A stretch of DNA of 15,631 nt from JAWLCG01 sp041687295 (GCA_041687295.1 JAWLCG010000080.1:1-15631), one strand, 5' to 3'. Positions 6,803 to 15,631 are shown, numbered from the stretch's first letter. Notes: generated by a model from the sequence alone, not told the origin. A program made the numbers and translations.

Positions 6803-7948
6803 CTACGCCGCTTCCTCTTCGCCGCCCTCGCCCTCGCCGGCGTCGCCCTCGACCTGGCTGGGCAGCTCGATCTGGCCCTTCTGGTAGGCCTCGATCTTCT
6901 GCTTGAGCTCGGGGGGGTTCTGCGAGCGGTCCAGGACGTCCTCCAGACTCACCTTCTTCGTCACGTACAGCTCGAGCAGGTGATCGTCCAGCAGCTGCAT
7001 GCCCAGCCGTTTGCCCGTCTGGATCGAACTGGGGATGCGGAACACCTTGTTCTCGCGGATCATGTTGCCGATGGCGCTGGTGACGTACATGAACTCGTAG
7101 GCGGCAATCATGCCCCGCACGTCCGATCGCGGCAGCAGCGCCTGCGCCACCACCGCGATCAGGGCGCTGGAGAGCTGCACGCGGATCTGCTCCTGCTGGT
7201 CGACGGGGAACTGATCGATGATACGGGTCACGGTGCCGTGGGCGTTGGTCGTGTGAAGCGTACCGAACACCAGGTGGCCCGTCTCGGTGGCTCGCAGGGC
7301 CGCCTCAATCGTCTCCAGGTCGCGAAGCTCACCGACGAGGATCACGTCGGGGTCCATACGCAGGGCTCGGCGAAGGGCCTCGGCGAAGCTCGGCACGTCC
7401 ACGCCCACCTCGCGCTGCGTGATGATCGACTTGTGGTGCGGGTGGTAGTACTCGATCGGGTCCTCGATCGTGATGATGTGGCGATCGAAGTTCCGGTTTA
7501 CGTAGTCGATCATCGTCGCCAGCGTGGTCGTCTTGCCCGAGCCGGTCGGCCCGGTGACCAGGATCAGGCCACGGGGGCGCCGGCAGAGGGTGCGGACGAT
7601 CTCGGGCAGGCCGATCTGCTCGAAGGTGAGGATTCGGCTGGGGATAAGACGCAATGTGATGCCGGTCGTGCCCTTCTGATGGAAGACCGCCACACGGAAT
7701 CGACCGGCGTCACCGTAGGCGAAACCGAAGTCCGTGCCGCCTTCCTCCTGCAACTCCTGCTGGCAGCGCTCGGGCGTGATCGACTTCATCAGGGCGATGG
7801 TGTCCTCCGGCTCGAGGACCTTCGTCTCGAGAGGCCGGAGCCGACCGTGCAGCCGAAGCGTCGGAGGCCGACCCACGTGCAGATGCAAATCGCTCGCATT
7901 CCGCTTGATGCAGGTCTCCAACAGCCGGTCAATGTGGATGGTAGCCAC
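6803..7948 (-). CDS. pilT: PilT pilus retraction ATPase
   Basis: 381 residues. PilT is the hexameric ATPase that disassembles type IV pili for retraction and twitching. Evidence: the N-terminal pattern ASDLHLHVGRPPTLRLHGRL, Walker A GPTGSGKT at 133-140, Asp box TIEDPIEYY, Walker B DPDVILVGELRD (199-210), His box LHTTNAHGTVTRIIDQFP, and AIGNMIRE at 292-299, a clear variant of the PilT retraction signature AIRNLIRE. There are no CxxC zinc motifs, as expected. I chose the GTG at 7948 because a perfect AGGAGG lies six bases upstream and the conserved fold begins there; the frame stays open to 8044, but that extension is not PilT-like. The last 15 or so residues are a Gly/Glu-rich acidic tail. It lies between two pilB-type genes, 145 bases after the first. 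Confidence 0.95.
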   Translation of the reverse strand: MATIHIDRLLETCIKRNASDLHLHVGRPPTLRLHGRLRPLETKVLEPEDTIALMKSITPERCQQELQEEGGTDFGFAYGDAGRFRVAVFHQKGTTGITLRLIPSRILTFEQIGLPEIVRTLCRRPRGLILVTGPTGSGKTTTLATMIDYVNRNFDRHIITIEDPIEYYHPHHKSIITQREVGVDVPSFAEALRRALRMDPDVILVGELRDLETIEAALRATETGHLVFGTLHTTNAHGTVTRIIDQFPVDQQEQIRVQLSSALIAVVAQALLPRSDVRGMIAAYEFMYVTSAIGNMIRENKVFRIPSSIQTGKRLGMQLLDDHLLELYVTKKVSLEDVLDRSQNPPELKQKIEAYQKGQIELPSQVEGDAGEGEGGEEEAA

Positions 7949-8093
7949 GGGGGGCCTCCTTATCTCCGCTATTGCATTATTCGAGGGTCGAGTGTCTCTG
8001 GCCACCGCGGCGCCGAGGCAGGGCACGCCAGCGGAAGACCACACAACTTTCTATTTTCACAGACTTTATCTCACCACGCGCTAACAGGAATTC
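7949..8093 (-). other. Intergenic gap between the first pilB copy and pilT
   Basis: This 145-base gap is the longest inside the operon and partly AT-richer than its surroundings (around 8040-8080). It holds the AGGAGG ribosome site of pilT at its downstream end. I looked for an internal promoter or terminator and found none convincing: there is no -35/-10 pair with good spacing and no hairpin followed by a T run. Confidence 0.5.
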
Positions 8094-9803
8094 CTACTCG
8101 AGTTTCACGTCGGCGGCCTGGGTGACGCGGAGAAGCTCATCGGCGGTGGTCGTGCCGTTGAGAACCTTGCGCCGGCCATCTTCGACGAGCGAACGCATGC
8201 CGCTTGCCCGGGCGGCCCGGCGCAACTCGGCCAGGCTGGCCCGCTTGAAGGCGAGCTCCATGATGGTATTGTCCATCACGAGCATCTCGAAGATACCGAG
8301 CCGCCCCCGGTATCCCGATCCGCCGCAGGCGTCGCAACCCTTGCCGCGATAGAAGTTTCTGCCCTTGAGCTCGTCCTCGGTGAACCCCAGCAGCCTCAGG
8401 ATCCGCGAGTCCGGCTCGACGTCGACGTCGCGGCACTCCTCGCAGATCACGCGGACGAGTCGCTGGGCCATGATCGCCTGCACGGAGCTGGCGACGAGGA
8501 AGGGTTTGACGCCCATGTCGACCAGACGGGTGATCGCGGAGGGCGCATCGTTGGTGTGAAGTGTACTGAAAACCAGGTGTCCTGTCAATGCCGCCTGAAT
8601 CGCCACTTCTGCGACCTCCAGGTCGCGAATTTCACCCACAAGGATGATATTCGGTGCCTGGCGGAGCATGGAGCGGAGGATCTCGGCGAAGCCCAGACCG
8701 ATCTGGGTGTTCACCTGAACCTGGTTCATCCCGGCGAACATGTACTCGACAGGGTCCTCGGCGGTGATGATTTTCTTGTCCGGGCGGTTCAGTTCGCTCA
8801 GGGCTGAGTAGAGGGTGGTCGTCTTGCCCGAGCCGGTCGGCCCGGTGACCAGGAAGATGCCGTTAGGCCTCTTGATGATGGACTGGAAGCGGGCGTGGTC
8901 GTCCTCCTCGAACCCCAGCGCCTGGATGCCGACGCGGGCGCTGTCGGGTCGGAGAATTCGGAGTACGATGCTTTCGCCGTGGTAGGCTGGCAGGGCCGAG
9001 ACGCGGAAGTCGATGTCGCGGCCGGCCACCTTCATCTTGATTCGGCCATCCTGGGGCAGTCGCTTCTCGGCCAGGTCCATCGGCTTGGCCATGATCTTGA
9101 AGCGGTTGGTCAGGGCGCCCTGCATCCGCTTGGGGATGGCGTCGCGCTCGCGGCAGACGCCGTCGACGCGATAGCGGACGCGGACCCGGTCGGCCATCGG
9201 CTCGATGTGGATGTCGCTGGCGCGGGTCTTGACGGCCTCGGTGATGATCATCTGGACGAGCTTGACGATGGGGGCGGACTGCTCGTCGAGGTCCTTCTCG
9301 TCGTCCTCGTCGAGGATGATGGCGTCCTCGGGCCGTTCGACCTGCTTGACGACCTCGTCGATCGAGACCTCGGAGTGGACGAAGCGGTCGATGAATTCCC
9401 GCAGCTTGCCCTTGCTGGCCAGCGACGTCTCCAGTTCGCAGCCAAGGCGGAAGCGGAGCATGTCGAGGGTTTCCAGGTCGAGCGGGTCGGTGATGATGAC
9501 CTTGAGGCGGTTGCCCTCTCGGCTGAGCGGCAGGATGAGGCGCTCGCGGATCACCTTGTCGGGGATGCTGGTCATCTCGCTGGGGACCATGATGTTCTGC
9601 TCCAGGTCGACGTACTCCAGGTCGAACTGGATGGCCAGGGCCTTGGTGACGTCCTCCTCGTCGACCAGGCCCAGGGCGACCAGGGCCTCGCCGATGCGGA
9701 CGCCCTGGGCCAAGGCGTAGCTCATCGCCTCCTCGATCCCGGCGTCGGTGACCACGCCCCAGCCCTTGAGGATCTCTCCGATGCGCTGTTTGCGTCGAGC
9801 CAT
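8094..9803 (-). CDS. pilB: PilB/GspE/MshE-type assembly ATPase, promoter-proximal copy
   Basis: 569 residues. It is a second type IV pilus or type II secretion assembly ATPase, clearly paralogous to the one at 5003-6769. Walker A GPTGSGKT is at 321-328, followed by Asp box TAEDPVEY, Walker B IILVGEIRD (386-394) and His box LVFSTLHTNDA. Zinc motifs are CEEC (454-457) and CDAC (490-493). The usual DPD before Walker B is APN here. The N-terminus has two 24-residue MshEN-type repeats, 7-30 and 36-59, with a five-residue spacer. Both start with Arg-Ile-Gly, and the second fits the consensus well (RIGEALV...ALAIQ), so cyclic-di-GMP binding is plausible. An acidic linker (EDAIILDEDDEKDLDEQ) separates the N-domains from the motor. 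I prefer the ATG at 9803 (GAGAGG just upstream) over the one at 9830, which lacks a ribosome site. It is the first gene of the operon. Confidence 0.93.
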   Translation of the reverse strand: MARRKQRIGEILKGWGVVTDAGIEEAMSYALAQGVRIGEALVALGLVDEEDVTKALAIQFDLEYVDLEQNIMVPSEMTSIPDKVIRERLILPLSREGNRLKVIITDPLDLETLDMLRFRLGCELETSLASKGKLREFIDRFVHSEVSIDEVVKQVERPEDAIILDEDDEKDLDEQSAPIVKLVQMIITEAVKTRASDIHIEPMADRVRVRYRVDGVCRERDAIPKRMQGALTNRFKIMAKPMDLAEKRLPQDGRIKMKVAGRDIDFRVSALPAYHGESIVLRILRPDSARVGIQALGFEEDDHARFQSIIKRPNGIFLVTGPTGSGKTTTLYSALSELNRPDKKIITAEDPVEYMFAGMNQVQVNTQIGLGFAEILRSMLRQAPNIILVGEIRDLEVAEVAIQAALTGHLVFSTLHTNDAPSAITRLVDMGVKPFLVASSVQAIMAQRLVRVICEECRDVDVEPDSRILRLLGFTEDELKGRNFYRGKGCDACGGSGYRGRLGIFEMLVMDNTIMELAFKRASLAELRRAARASGMRSLVEDGRRKVLNGTTTADELLRVTQAADVKLE

Positions 9804-10276
9804 ATGAACCTCTCGCAGCGTCAGAACCATGTGACCGCAGGCATGGGGGTGCCCGCAGGGCCTGCTCCTGCCCCTAGTTGTACAGAGTCCGGCCCGTGCG
9901 GCGAAGCGGATTCTTCGGCGGGGAGCTCGTCAGGGTCCTGCAGAGCCCGGAGTTCCGGCGGCGGGCAGGGCCCGGCAGGGCCGCCCGCGGTTGGGGAGGA
10001 TCGCAACACCGCATCTGGATTGTACCGTCAGGGCTAACAGAGCGTCAAGAACGGTTTCAGGGGCCTGCACCGCCCCCGCCGGCGCAAGGTTCCCTTCTTC
10101 CAGCGGATACGCCCTCGTCCGGGCGTGGCCAGGCCTGCTTGGCGCGGCCCGGTAGCTGCATCATCGGCCGAACCGGCCCCGGACTGAACTGCCGGCCGGC
10201 GGTGCGGGCCCGACCAGTGCAGATGCCGCAAGCTATGGTTCGCAGGCCGGATAGCGCCTCCTGGCTGAGCCGGGCG
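9804..10276. other. Intergenic region between the pilus operon and mgtE
   Basis: This GC-rich region separates the minus-strand operon from mgtE. It contains the operon promoter (10019-10048) and about 209 bases of predicted untranslated leader (9804-10012). The leader contains a 62-codon open frame on the minus strand (9821-10009, GTG start), rich in Pro, Gly and Ala and with no family resemblance; I do not call it a gene. Between 10049 and 10276 I see no gene and no clear structured element apart from scattered GC palindromes. Confidence 0.6.
10019..10048 (-). promoter_or_regulatory. Sigma70-like promoter of the pilus operon
   Basis: On the minus strand TTGACG (10048-10043) is followed after 18 bases by TACAAT (10024-10019). 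Transcription would start near 10012, leaving a leader of about 209 bases before the ATG at 9803. This is the only convincing promoter I find upstream of the nine-gene operon. Confidence 0.65.
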
Positions 10277-10305
10277 TTGACGGCCCGGCCCCGGCCTGGG
10301 ATAAT
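10277..10305 (+). promoter_or_regulatory. Sigma70-like promoter of mgtE
   Basis: TTGACG at 10277-10282 and GATAAT at 10300-10305 are separated by 17 bases, the optimal spacing, in an otherwise very GC-rich stretch. The predicted start near 10312 gives a leader of about 160 bases. It shares its -35 hexamer with the divergent pilus operon promoter about 230 bases away. Confidence 0.7.
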
Positions 10306-10346
10306 ATCCGCGCCGAGGCGGCCTGCCCCGACCGGCCGGCGCGTGC

Positions 10347-10421
10347 AGCGGTGCAATCCCTCAGGGCCTGGCGGCCTTTGCCGGCCCCAGAGAGCCTCGG
10401 CCCGCCGGGGGGGGAACCGCT
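10347..10421 (+). promoter_or_regulatory. Possible structured RNA in the mgtE leader
   Basis: Within the predicted 5' leader of mgtE, the stretch can fold as a three-way junction. The closing stem AGCGGT/ACCGCT (10347-10352 with 10416-10421) encloses hairpin A (10364-10387, GGGCC and GGC against GCC and GGCCC with one bulge) and hairpin B (10395-10410, CCTCGG against CCGGGG, loop CCCG). I do not recognise the conserved blocks of the M-box (ykoK) magnesium riboswitch. GC-rich DNA forms stems by chance, so this is only a candidate. Confidence 0.3.
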
Positions 10422-10471
10422 CCGGCCGGGGACGGCCTATGTAGAAGGAATCGGAAGGGATCGGGACGCCC

Positions 10472-11833
10472 ATGCTCGGCTCAGCGCTGGAACCGGAGAT
10501 CCGCGAGCTGCTGGTCCGCAAGGACTTCACCACGCTCAAGGGGGCCCTGCGCGAGCTTGAGCCGCCGGACATCGCCGAGCTGCTCGAAGAGTTCGAGGGC
10601 GAGGACCAGGCCCTGCTGTTCCGCCTGCTGGGCCGGGAGAAGGCCGCCGAGGTCTTCAGCCTGCTGGCCATCGAGACCCAGGAGGACCTGATCGCCCGCC
10701 TGAGCCAGGCCTCCGTCGCGCACATCCTCAACGAGATGACGCCCGACGACCGCACCGAGTTGCTGGAGGAACTGCCCGGCGAGCTGGCCCAACGGCTGAT
10801 GACGAGCCTTCGCGGCGACGAGCTGGCCATCGCCCGCACGCTGCTGAACTACCCCCCCGACAGCGTGGGCCGCATCATGACCCCGGAGTTTGTCGCCGTT
10901 CGGCCCGACTGGACGGTCGAGAAGCTCCTCGAGCACATCCGCAACGTCGCCGCCCTCAAGGAGACCGTCCACCACCTCTACGTCGTCGACGAGCACTCGC
11001 GCCTGCTGGACCACATCGGCCTGGAGGAGGTTGTCCTCGCCCCGCCCGGCAGCAAGGTCGCCGACCTGATGAGCGGGCCCACCGAGGAGCCCGCCCTGCA
11101 GGCCCACTGGCCCCAGCAGGACGCCGTCGAGGTCTTCAAGAAGTACGACATGGGCGCCCTGCCCGTCGTCAACAGCCAGGGCGTCCTGGTCGGCCTGGTC
11201 ACCAGCGATGACATGCTCGACCTCCAGGAGGAGATCGACACCGAGGACATCCAGCGACTGGCGGCCGTGGCGCCCATGGAAAGCAGCTACCTGCACACCT
11301 CCAGCCTGAAGATGATGGGCAAACGGCTGCCCTGGCTGGTCTTCCTGCTGTTCGCCGAGCTGCTGACGGCCCTGGCGATCGCGTCGTTCGAGACAGTCTT
11401 CCAGGAGAACCTGGTCCTGTTCGTCCTGTTCATGCCGCTGCTGAACGCGACGGCCGGCAACGTCGGCAGCCAGATGGCCGCCCTGATCGTCCGCGGCATG
11501 GCCCTGCAGGAGGTCGACGTGGAGGACTGGCTGCCGGTGTGCCTGCGCGAATTGGCCCTGGGCCTGGGCATGGGCTCGGTGCTGGCTGCACTGGCGTACG
11601 GAACCGCCCTGCTGTTCGGCCGGCCGTGGTTCGTCGGCTTCGCCCTGGCGCTGGCGATGGTCGCGGCCATCACCGTGGCCAACCTGGCCGGGGCCCTGAT
11701 TCCGTTCCTGCTCAAACGCCTCCGCTTCGACCCCGCCGTCACCAGCACGCCGCTGATCGCCTCGCTGATGGACGTGCTGAGCGTGGTCATCTACTTCTCG
11801 ATCGCCCTGGCCAGCCTGCGGGCCTTCGGCTGA
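10472..11833 (+). CDS. mgtE: MgtE family magnesium transporter
   Basis: 453 residues, the usual MgtE length. MgtE is a dimeric inner-membrane magnesium channel gated by cytoplasmic magnesium. The N-terminal superhelical domain spans about 20-130 (repeats such as LEPPDIAELLEEF, MTPDDRTELLEELP). The CBS pair spans about 134-200 (starting GRIMTPEFVAV) and 205-262 (YDMGALPVVNSQGVLVGLVTSDDML). A connecting helix leads to five membrane segments: roughly 286-309, 312-336, 358-383, 388-412 and 425-448. The pore motif NATAGNVGSQ is at 325-334, and Asp434 in the last helix (SLMDVLSVVIY) matches the pore aspartate of characterised MgtE proteins. AAGGGA lies about 13 bases before the ATG, slightly far. 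It is a single-gene unit with its own promoter, unrelated to the pilus genes. Confidence 0.96.
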   Translation: MLGSALEPEIRELLVRKDFTTLKGALRELEPPDIAELLEEFEGEDQALLFRLLGREKAAEVFSLLAIETQEDLIARLSQASVAHILNEMTPDDRTELLEELPGELAQRLMTSLRGDELAIARTLLNYPPDSVGRIMTPEFVAVRPDWTVEKLLEHIRNVAALKETVHHLYVVDEHSRLLDHIGLEEVVLAPPGSKVADLMSGPTEEPALQAHWPQQDAVEVFKKYDMGALPVVNSQGVLVGLVTSDDMLDLQEEIDTEDIQRLAAVAPMESSYLHTSSLKMMGKRLPWLVFLLFAELLTALAIASFETVFQENLVLFVLFMPLLNATAGNVGSQMAALIVRGMALQEVDVEDWLPVCLRELALGLGMGSVLAALAYGTALLFGRPWFVGFALALAMVAAITVANLAGALIPFLLKRLRFDPAVTSTPLIASLMDVLSVVIYFSIALASLRAFG

Positions 11834-12259
11834 CGCGCCCGCAAAGCCCACGACGAGGCGCCGGCGAATATTCAGGGACATCGCCGAACGGCCGGTTTCT
11901 TCGCAGCCGCCCCGGCAATTCCTCTACCGGTCCTTCTGGGAACCGGCAACACAAACCGGGGACGGGTTTTTTTCGTCTCCAGGGAGCGAAGTGTCCCGCT
12001 ATTTTTCTGCCGGCCCCGTTTCCTTATCCTCTCGTCCCTCTTTTCTCCGCCCCAGGCCCTGGCGAGATCCAGGCCCGTCGCCCCCGGCACGAGGCCTAGC
12101 CTGGCCCGCGTCCGGCGGCGGGACCGGCCCGGTGACGCGACGGGCGACCAGCCGGGACGCCACCGTTGCCAAGGCGCACGTGCAGAACTTTCAAACACTT
12201 ACAGCACCAACCCGGGCCGCGGACTCGCACGGACAGGGCCCGGTCCGCAGGGTGGGCGC
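11834..12259. other. Intergenic region downstream of mgtE
   Basis: No protein gene can be supported here on either strand. Open frames in this stretch are Pro/Arg-rich, typical of non-coding high-GC DNA. It contains the weak terminator near 11953-11973, a pyrimidine-rich plus strand around 12000-12055, and GC-rich short inverted repeats near 12211-12246 (GCGGAC/GTCCGC and CGGGCC/GGCCCG, mutually exclusive), without a T run. Confidence 0.6.
11953..11973 (+). terminator. Weak candidate terminator of mgtE
   Basis: AAACC (11953-11957) can pair with GGTTT (11965-11969) around a seven-base loop, running into a seven-base T tract (11967-11973). The stem is short, and partly made from the T tract itself, but the T run is prominent in this GC-rich region. 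An upstream CCGGT/ACCGG pairing may add stability. It lies about 120 bases after the mgtE stop. Confidence 0.35.
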
Positions 12260-12305
12260 AAAAAAGAGGCCGAGATGGGGAAAGGAGGAGAAACCCATCT
12301 CGGCC
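12260..12305 (-). terminator. Strong intrinsic terminator with CUCCUCC loop, minus strand
   Basis: A perfect 12-base-pair stem (GGCCGAGATGGG against CCCATCTCGGCC; 12268-12279 with 12294-12305) closes a 14-base loop. On the minus strand TC and six T residues follow (12267-12260), the form of a Rho-independent terminator. There is no T run on the plus-strand side. No protein gene on the minus strand lies upstream, because ppdK reads the other way, so the terminated transcript should be non-coding. The loop reads TTTCTCCTCCTTTC on the minus strand. Confidence 0.8.
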
Positions 12306-12348
12306 AGCGGGACTTTAGGCTAGGAGGAGATGCCTTGTCGTCCGCTCT
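12260..12348 (-). ncRNA. Candidate small RNA with two anti-Shine-Dalgarno stem-loops
   Basis: Immediately before the terminator hairpin, one base apart, lies a second hairpin (12307-12345): outer stem GCGGAC/GTCCCGC with a bulge, a small internal loop, inner stem AGGC/GCCT, and an 11-base loop ATCTCCTCCTA. Both loops share the nine bases TCTCCTCCT, able to pair with Shine-Dalgarno sequences (AGGAGG). Two tandem C/U-rich loops with the second forming the terminator is an architecture known from sRNAs such as the CUCCUCCC-loop (cuckoo/CcsR) family of alphaproteobacteria; I do not claim homology. The 5' end is uncertain. A weak TACATC at 12360-12355 would place it near 12348, giving about 90 bases, but I find no good -35. 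Confidence 0.45.
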
Positions 12349-12482
12349 CTCTGTGATGTACTTCGGTCAAACAGGGGCAGGAGTTCTCCAGATTCGCAAA
12401 AAACTTTCCCGCCGGCGAGAATTGTCCCAACGGGCTGGGCGGGGCCGGAGCGGGGGCGCCGTGCGCCGGTGTGGAAATCGTG

Positions 12483-12511
12483 TTGACAGGCGGAATTCGC
12501 CAAACTACACT
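12483..12511 (+). promoter_or_regulatory. Sigma70-like promoter of ppdK
   Basis: TTGACA (12483-12488, perfect consensus) and TACACT (12506-12511) are separated by 17 bases. The predicted start near 12518 gives a leader of about 160 bases. The spacer carries an inverted repeat GGCG-G-AATT-CGCC (12489-12501) directly after the -35 box, a position where a repressor could act. It is the strongest promoter-like sequence in the window, in keeping with the heavily biased codon use of ppdK. Confidence 0.75.
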
Positions 12512-12517
12512 CAGCCG

Positions 12518-12677
12518 CTCTGCTTGGTGGCCGCCCGCCCATGACCCCCGTGTGTCCGTCGCGGTGCGGCCCCAAGACTCCTGCGGCACAAGCGGCCCCT
12601 GCCCTGCTGGCAGAACGGCCTGGGAATTCACCATACCGTTTCACACGGGACTTCGAGACTGGGAGGTCGTTCGGACC
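12518..12677 (+). other. Predicted 5' leader of ppdK
   Basis: About 160 bases between the predicted transcription start and the ppdK ATG. It contains a small hairpin (CTGCC-CTGCT-GGCAG, 12599-12613) and, near its end, GGGAGG about 11 bases before the ATG, a usable but slightly distant ribosome site. An ATG at 12541 opens a 73-codon frame overlapping the start of ppdK, but has no ribosome site and no protein-like content. I recognise no known riboswitch. Confidence 0.5.
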
Positions 12678-15443
<2,766 letters not shown>

Positions 15444-15474
15444 TCTCCCCGCCTTCTGATCGTCTGAGCAACCC

Positions 15475-15515
15475 GGCCCCGGCCAGGAGCCTCCCTCCTG
15501 GCCGGGGCCTTCTTT
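15475..15515 (+). terminator. Intrinsic terminator of ppdK
   Basis: A perfect 15-base-pair stem (GGCCCCGGCCAGGAG, 15475-15489, against 15495-15509) closes a five-base CCTCC loop and is followed by TTCTTT (15510-15515). It begins 32 bases after the ppdK stop and shows that ppdK is the last gene of its transcript. Confidence 0.85.
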
Positions 15516-15551
15516 GCGCCGCCCGCGGTAGCGTCCCCGAAAACCAGGTGC

Positions 15552-15576
15552 CGTGGCTACGGCGTTTGTAGCCACG
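15552..15576. repeat. Perfect 9-bp inverted repeat downstream of ppdK
   Basis: CGTGGCTAC (15552-15560) and GTAGCCACG (15568-15576) are perfect inverted copies around GGCGTTT. No T tract follows, so it is not an intrinsic terminator on either strand. Its form suits a dispersed REP-like palindrome, but only one copy is visible here. Nothing else is recognisable from 15516 to the window end. Confidence 0.5.
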
Positions 15577-15631
15577 TCCTTCAGCGCGCACGCAGTCCGC
15601 CAAGCCCCCCTGGGCAATATGGAGTGCGGCG

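Noticed and set aside
7949..8044. N-terminal extension of PilT to the ATG at 8044
   Set aside because: The GTG at 7948 has a perfect AGGAGG six bases upstream and the PilT fold starts there; the extension sequence is unlike PilT.
8086..8095. Ten-base palindrome AGGAATTCCT at the end of the first ATPase gene
   Set aside because: Too short to distinguish from chance, with no T tract and no second copy in the window.
4934..8125. A plus-strand open frame of about 1060 codons opposite pilB and pilT
   Set aside because: It mirrors well-supported minus-strand genes, is rich in His, Asp, Gln and Val as expected from antisense of high-GC codons, and shows no domain. The same applies to plus-strand frames at 1865-3640 and 3411-5198.
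10312..10471. M-box (ykoK) riboswitch upstream of mgtE
   Set aside because: I could not recognise its conserved sequence blocks; only generic GC-rich stems are present.
12471..12677. In-frame upstream extension of ppdK from an ATG at 12471
   Set aside because: It overlaps the predicted promoter and leader and has no resemblance to the enzyme; the conserved N-terminus begins just after the ATG at 12678.

Overview
The window looks like a piece of a high-GC bacterial chromosome. The mix of genes suggests a planctomycete, possibly of the Phycisphaerae: runs of GspG/PulG-like pseudopilins with diverse C-terminal domains, two PilB/GspE ATPases beside one PilT, and a pyruvate phosphate dikinase with a lysine-rich tail. 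This lineage call is inference from protein style; no rRNA or marker gene is present.

Layout. Positions 1-10048 form one minus-strand transcription unit with both ends visible. A sigma70-like promoter lies at 10019-10048 and an intrinsic terminator at 1-44. In transcription order the genes are a PilB/GspE ATPase (8094-9803), the PilT retraction ATPase (6803-7948), a second PilB/GspE ATPase (5003-6769), the PilC/GspF inner-membrane platform (3672-4940), and five prepilin-like genes (2813-3646, 1955-2803, 1507-1980, 924-1532 with a displaced C-terminal part at 706-927, and 48-701). Two pairs of adjacent pilin genes overlap by exactly 26 bases, as expected from translational coupling. The presence of PilT, with its AIxNxIRE-type motif, favours a retractable type IV pilus or a hybrid machine over a plain type II secretion system. 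Prepilin peptidase, secretin and alignment proteins are not in the window.

Positions 10049-10471 separate this operon from a plus-strand mgtE magnesium transporter gene (10472-11833). mgtE has its own promoter (TTGACG-17-GATAAT, 10277-10305) and a roughly 160-base leader that can fold into a three-way junction. Positions 11834-12677 hold no protein gene I can support. They do hold a weak mgtE terminator, a strong minus-strand intrinsic terminator preceded by a second hairpin, and the promoter of the next gene (TTGACA-17-TACACT, 12483-12511). Both hairpin loops on the minus strand carry the same UCUCCUCCU sequence, which is complementary to Shine-Dalgarno sites. This is the best candidate for something undescribed here: a small RNA of about 90 bases.

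Positions 12678-15443 encode pyruvate phosphate dikinase (ppdK), with very strong C/G-ending codon bias and a histone-H1-like basic tail, followed by a clear intrinsic terminator (15475-15515) and a short perfect palindrome at the window edge. The notable defect is an apparent single-base frameshift in the fourth prepilin gene. The reading frame stops at 924, but a convincing C-terminus continues in the -1 frame to 706.
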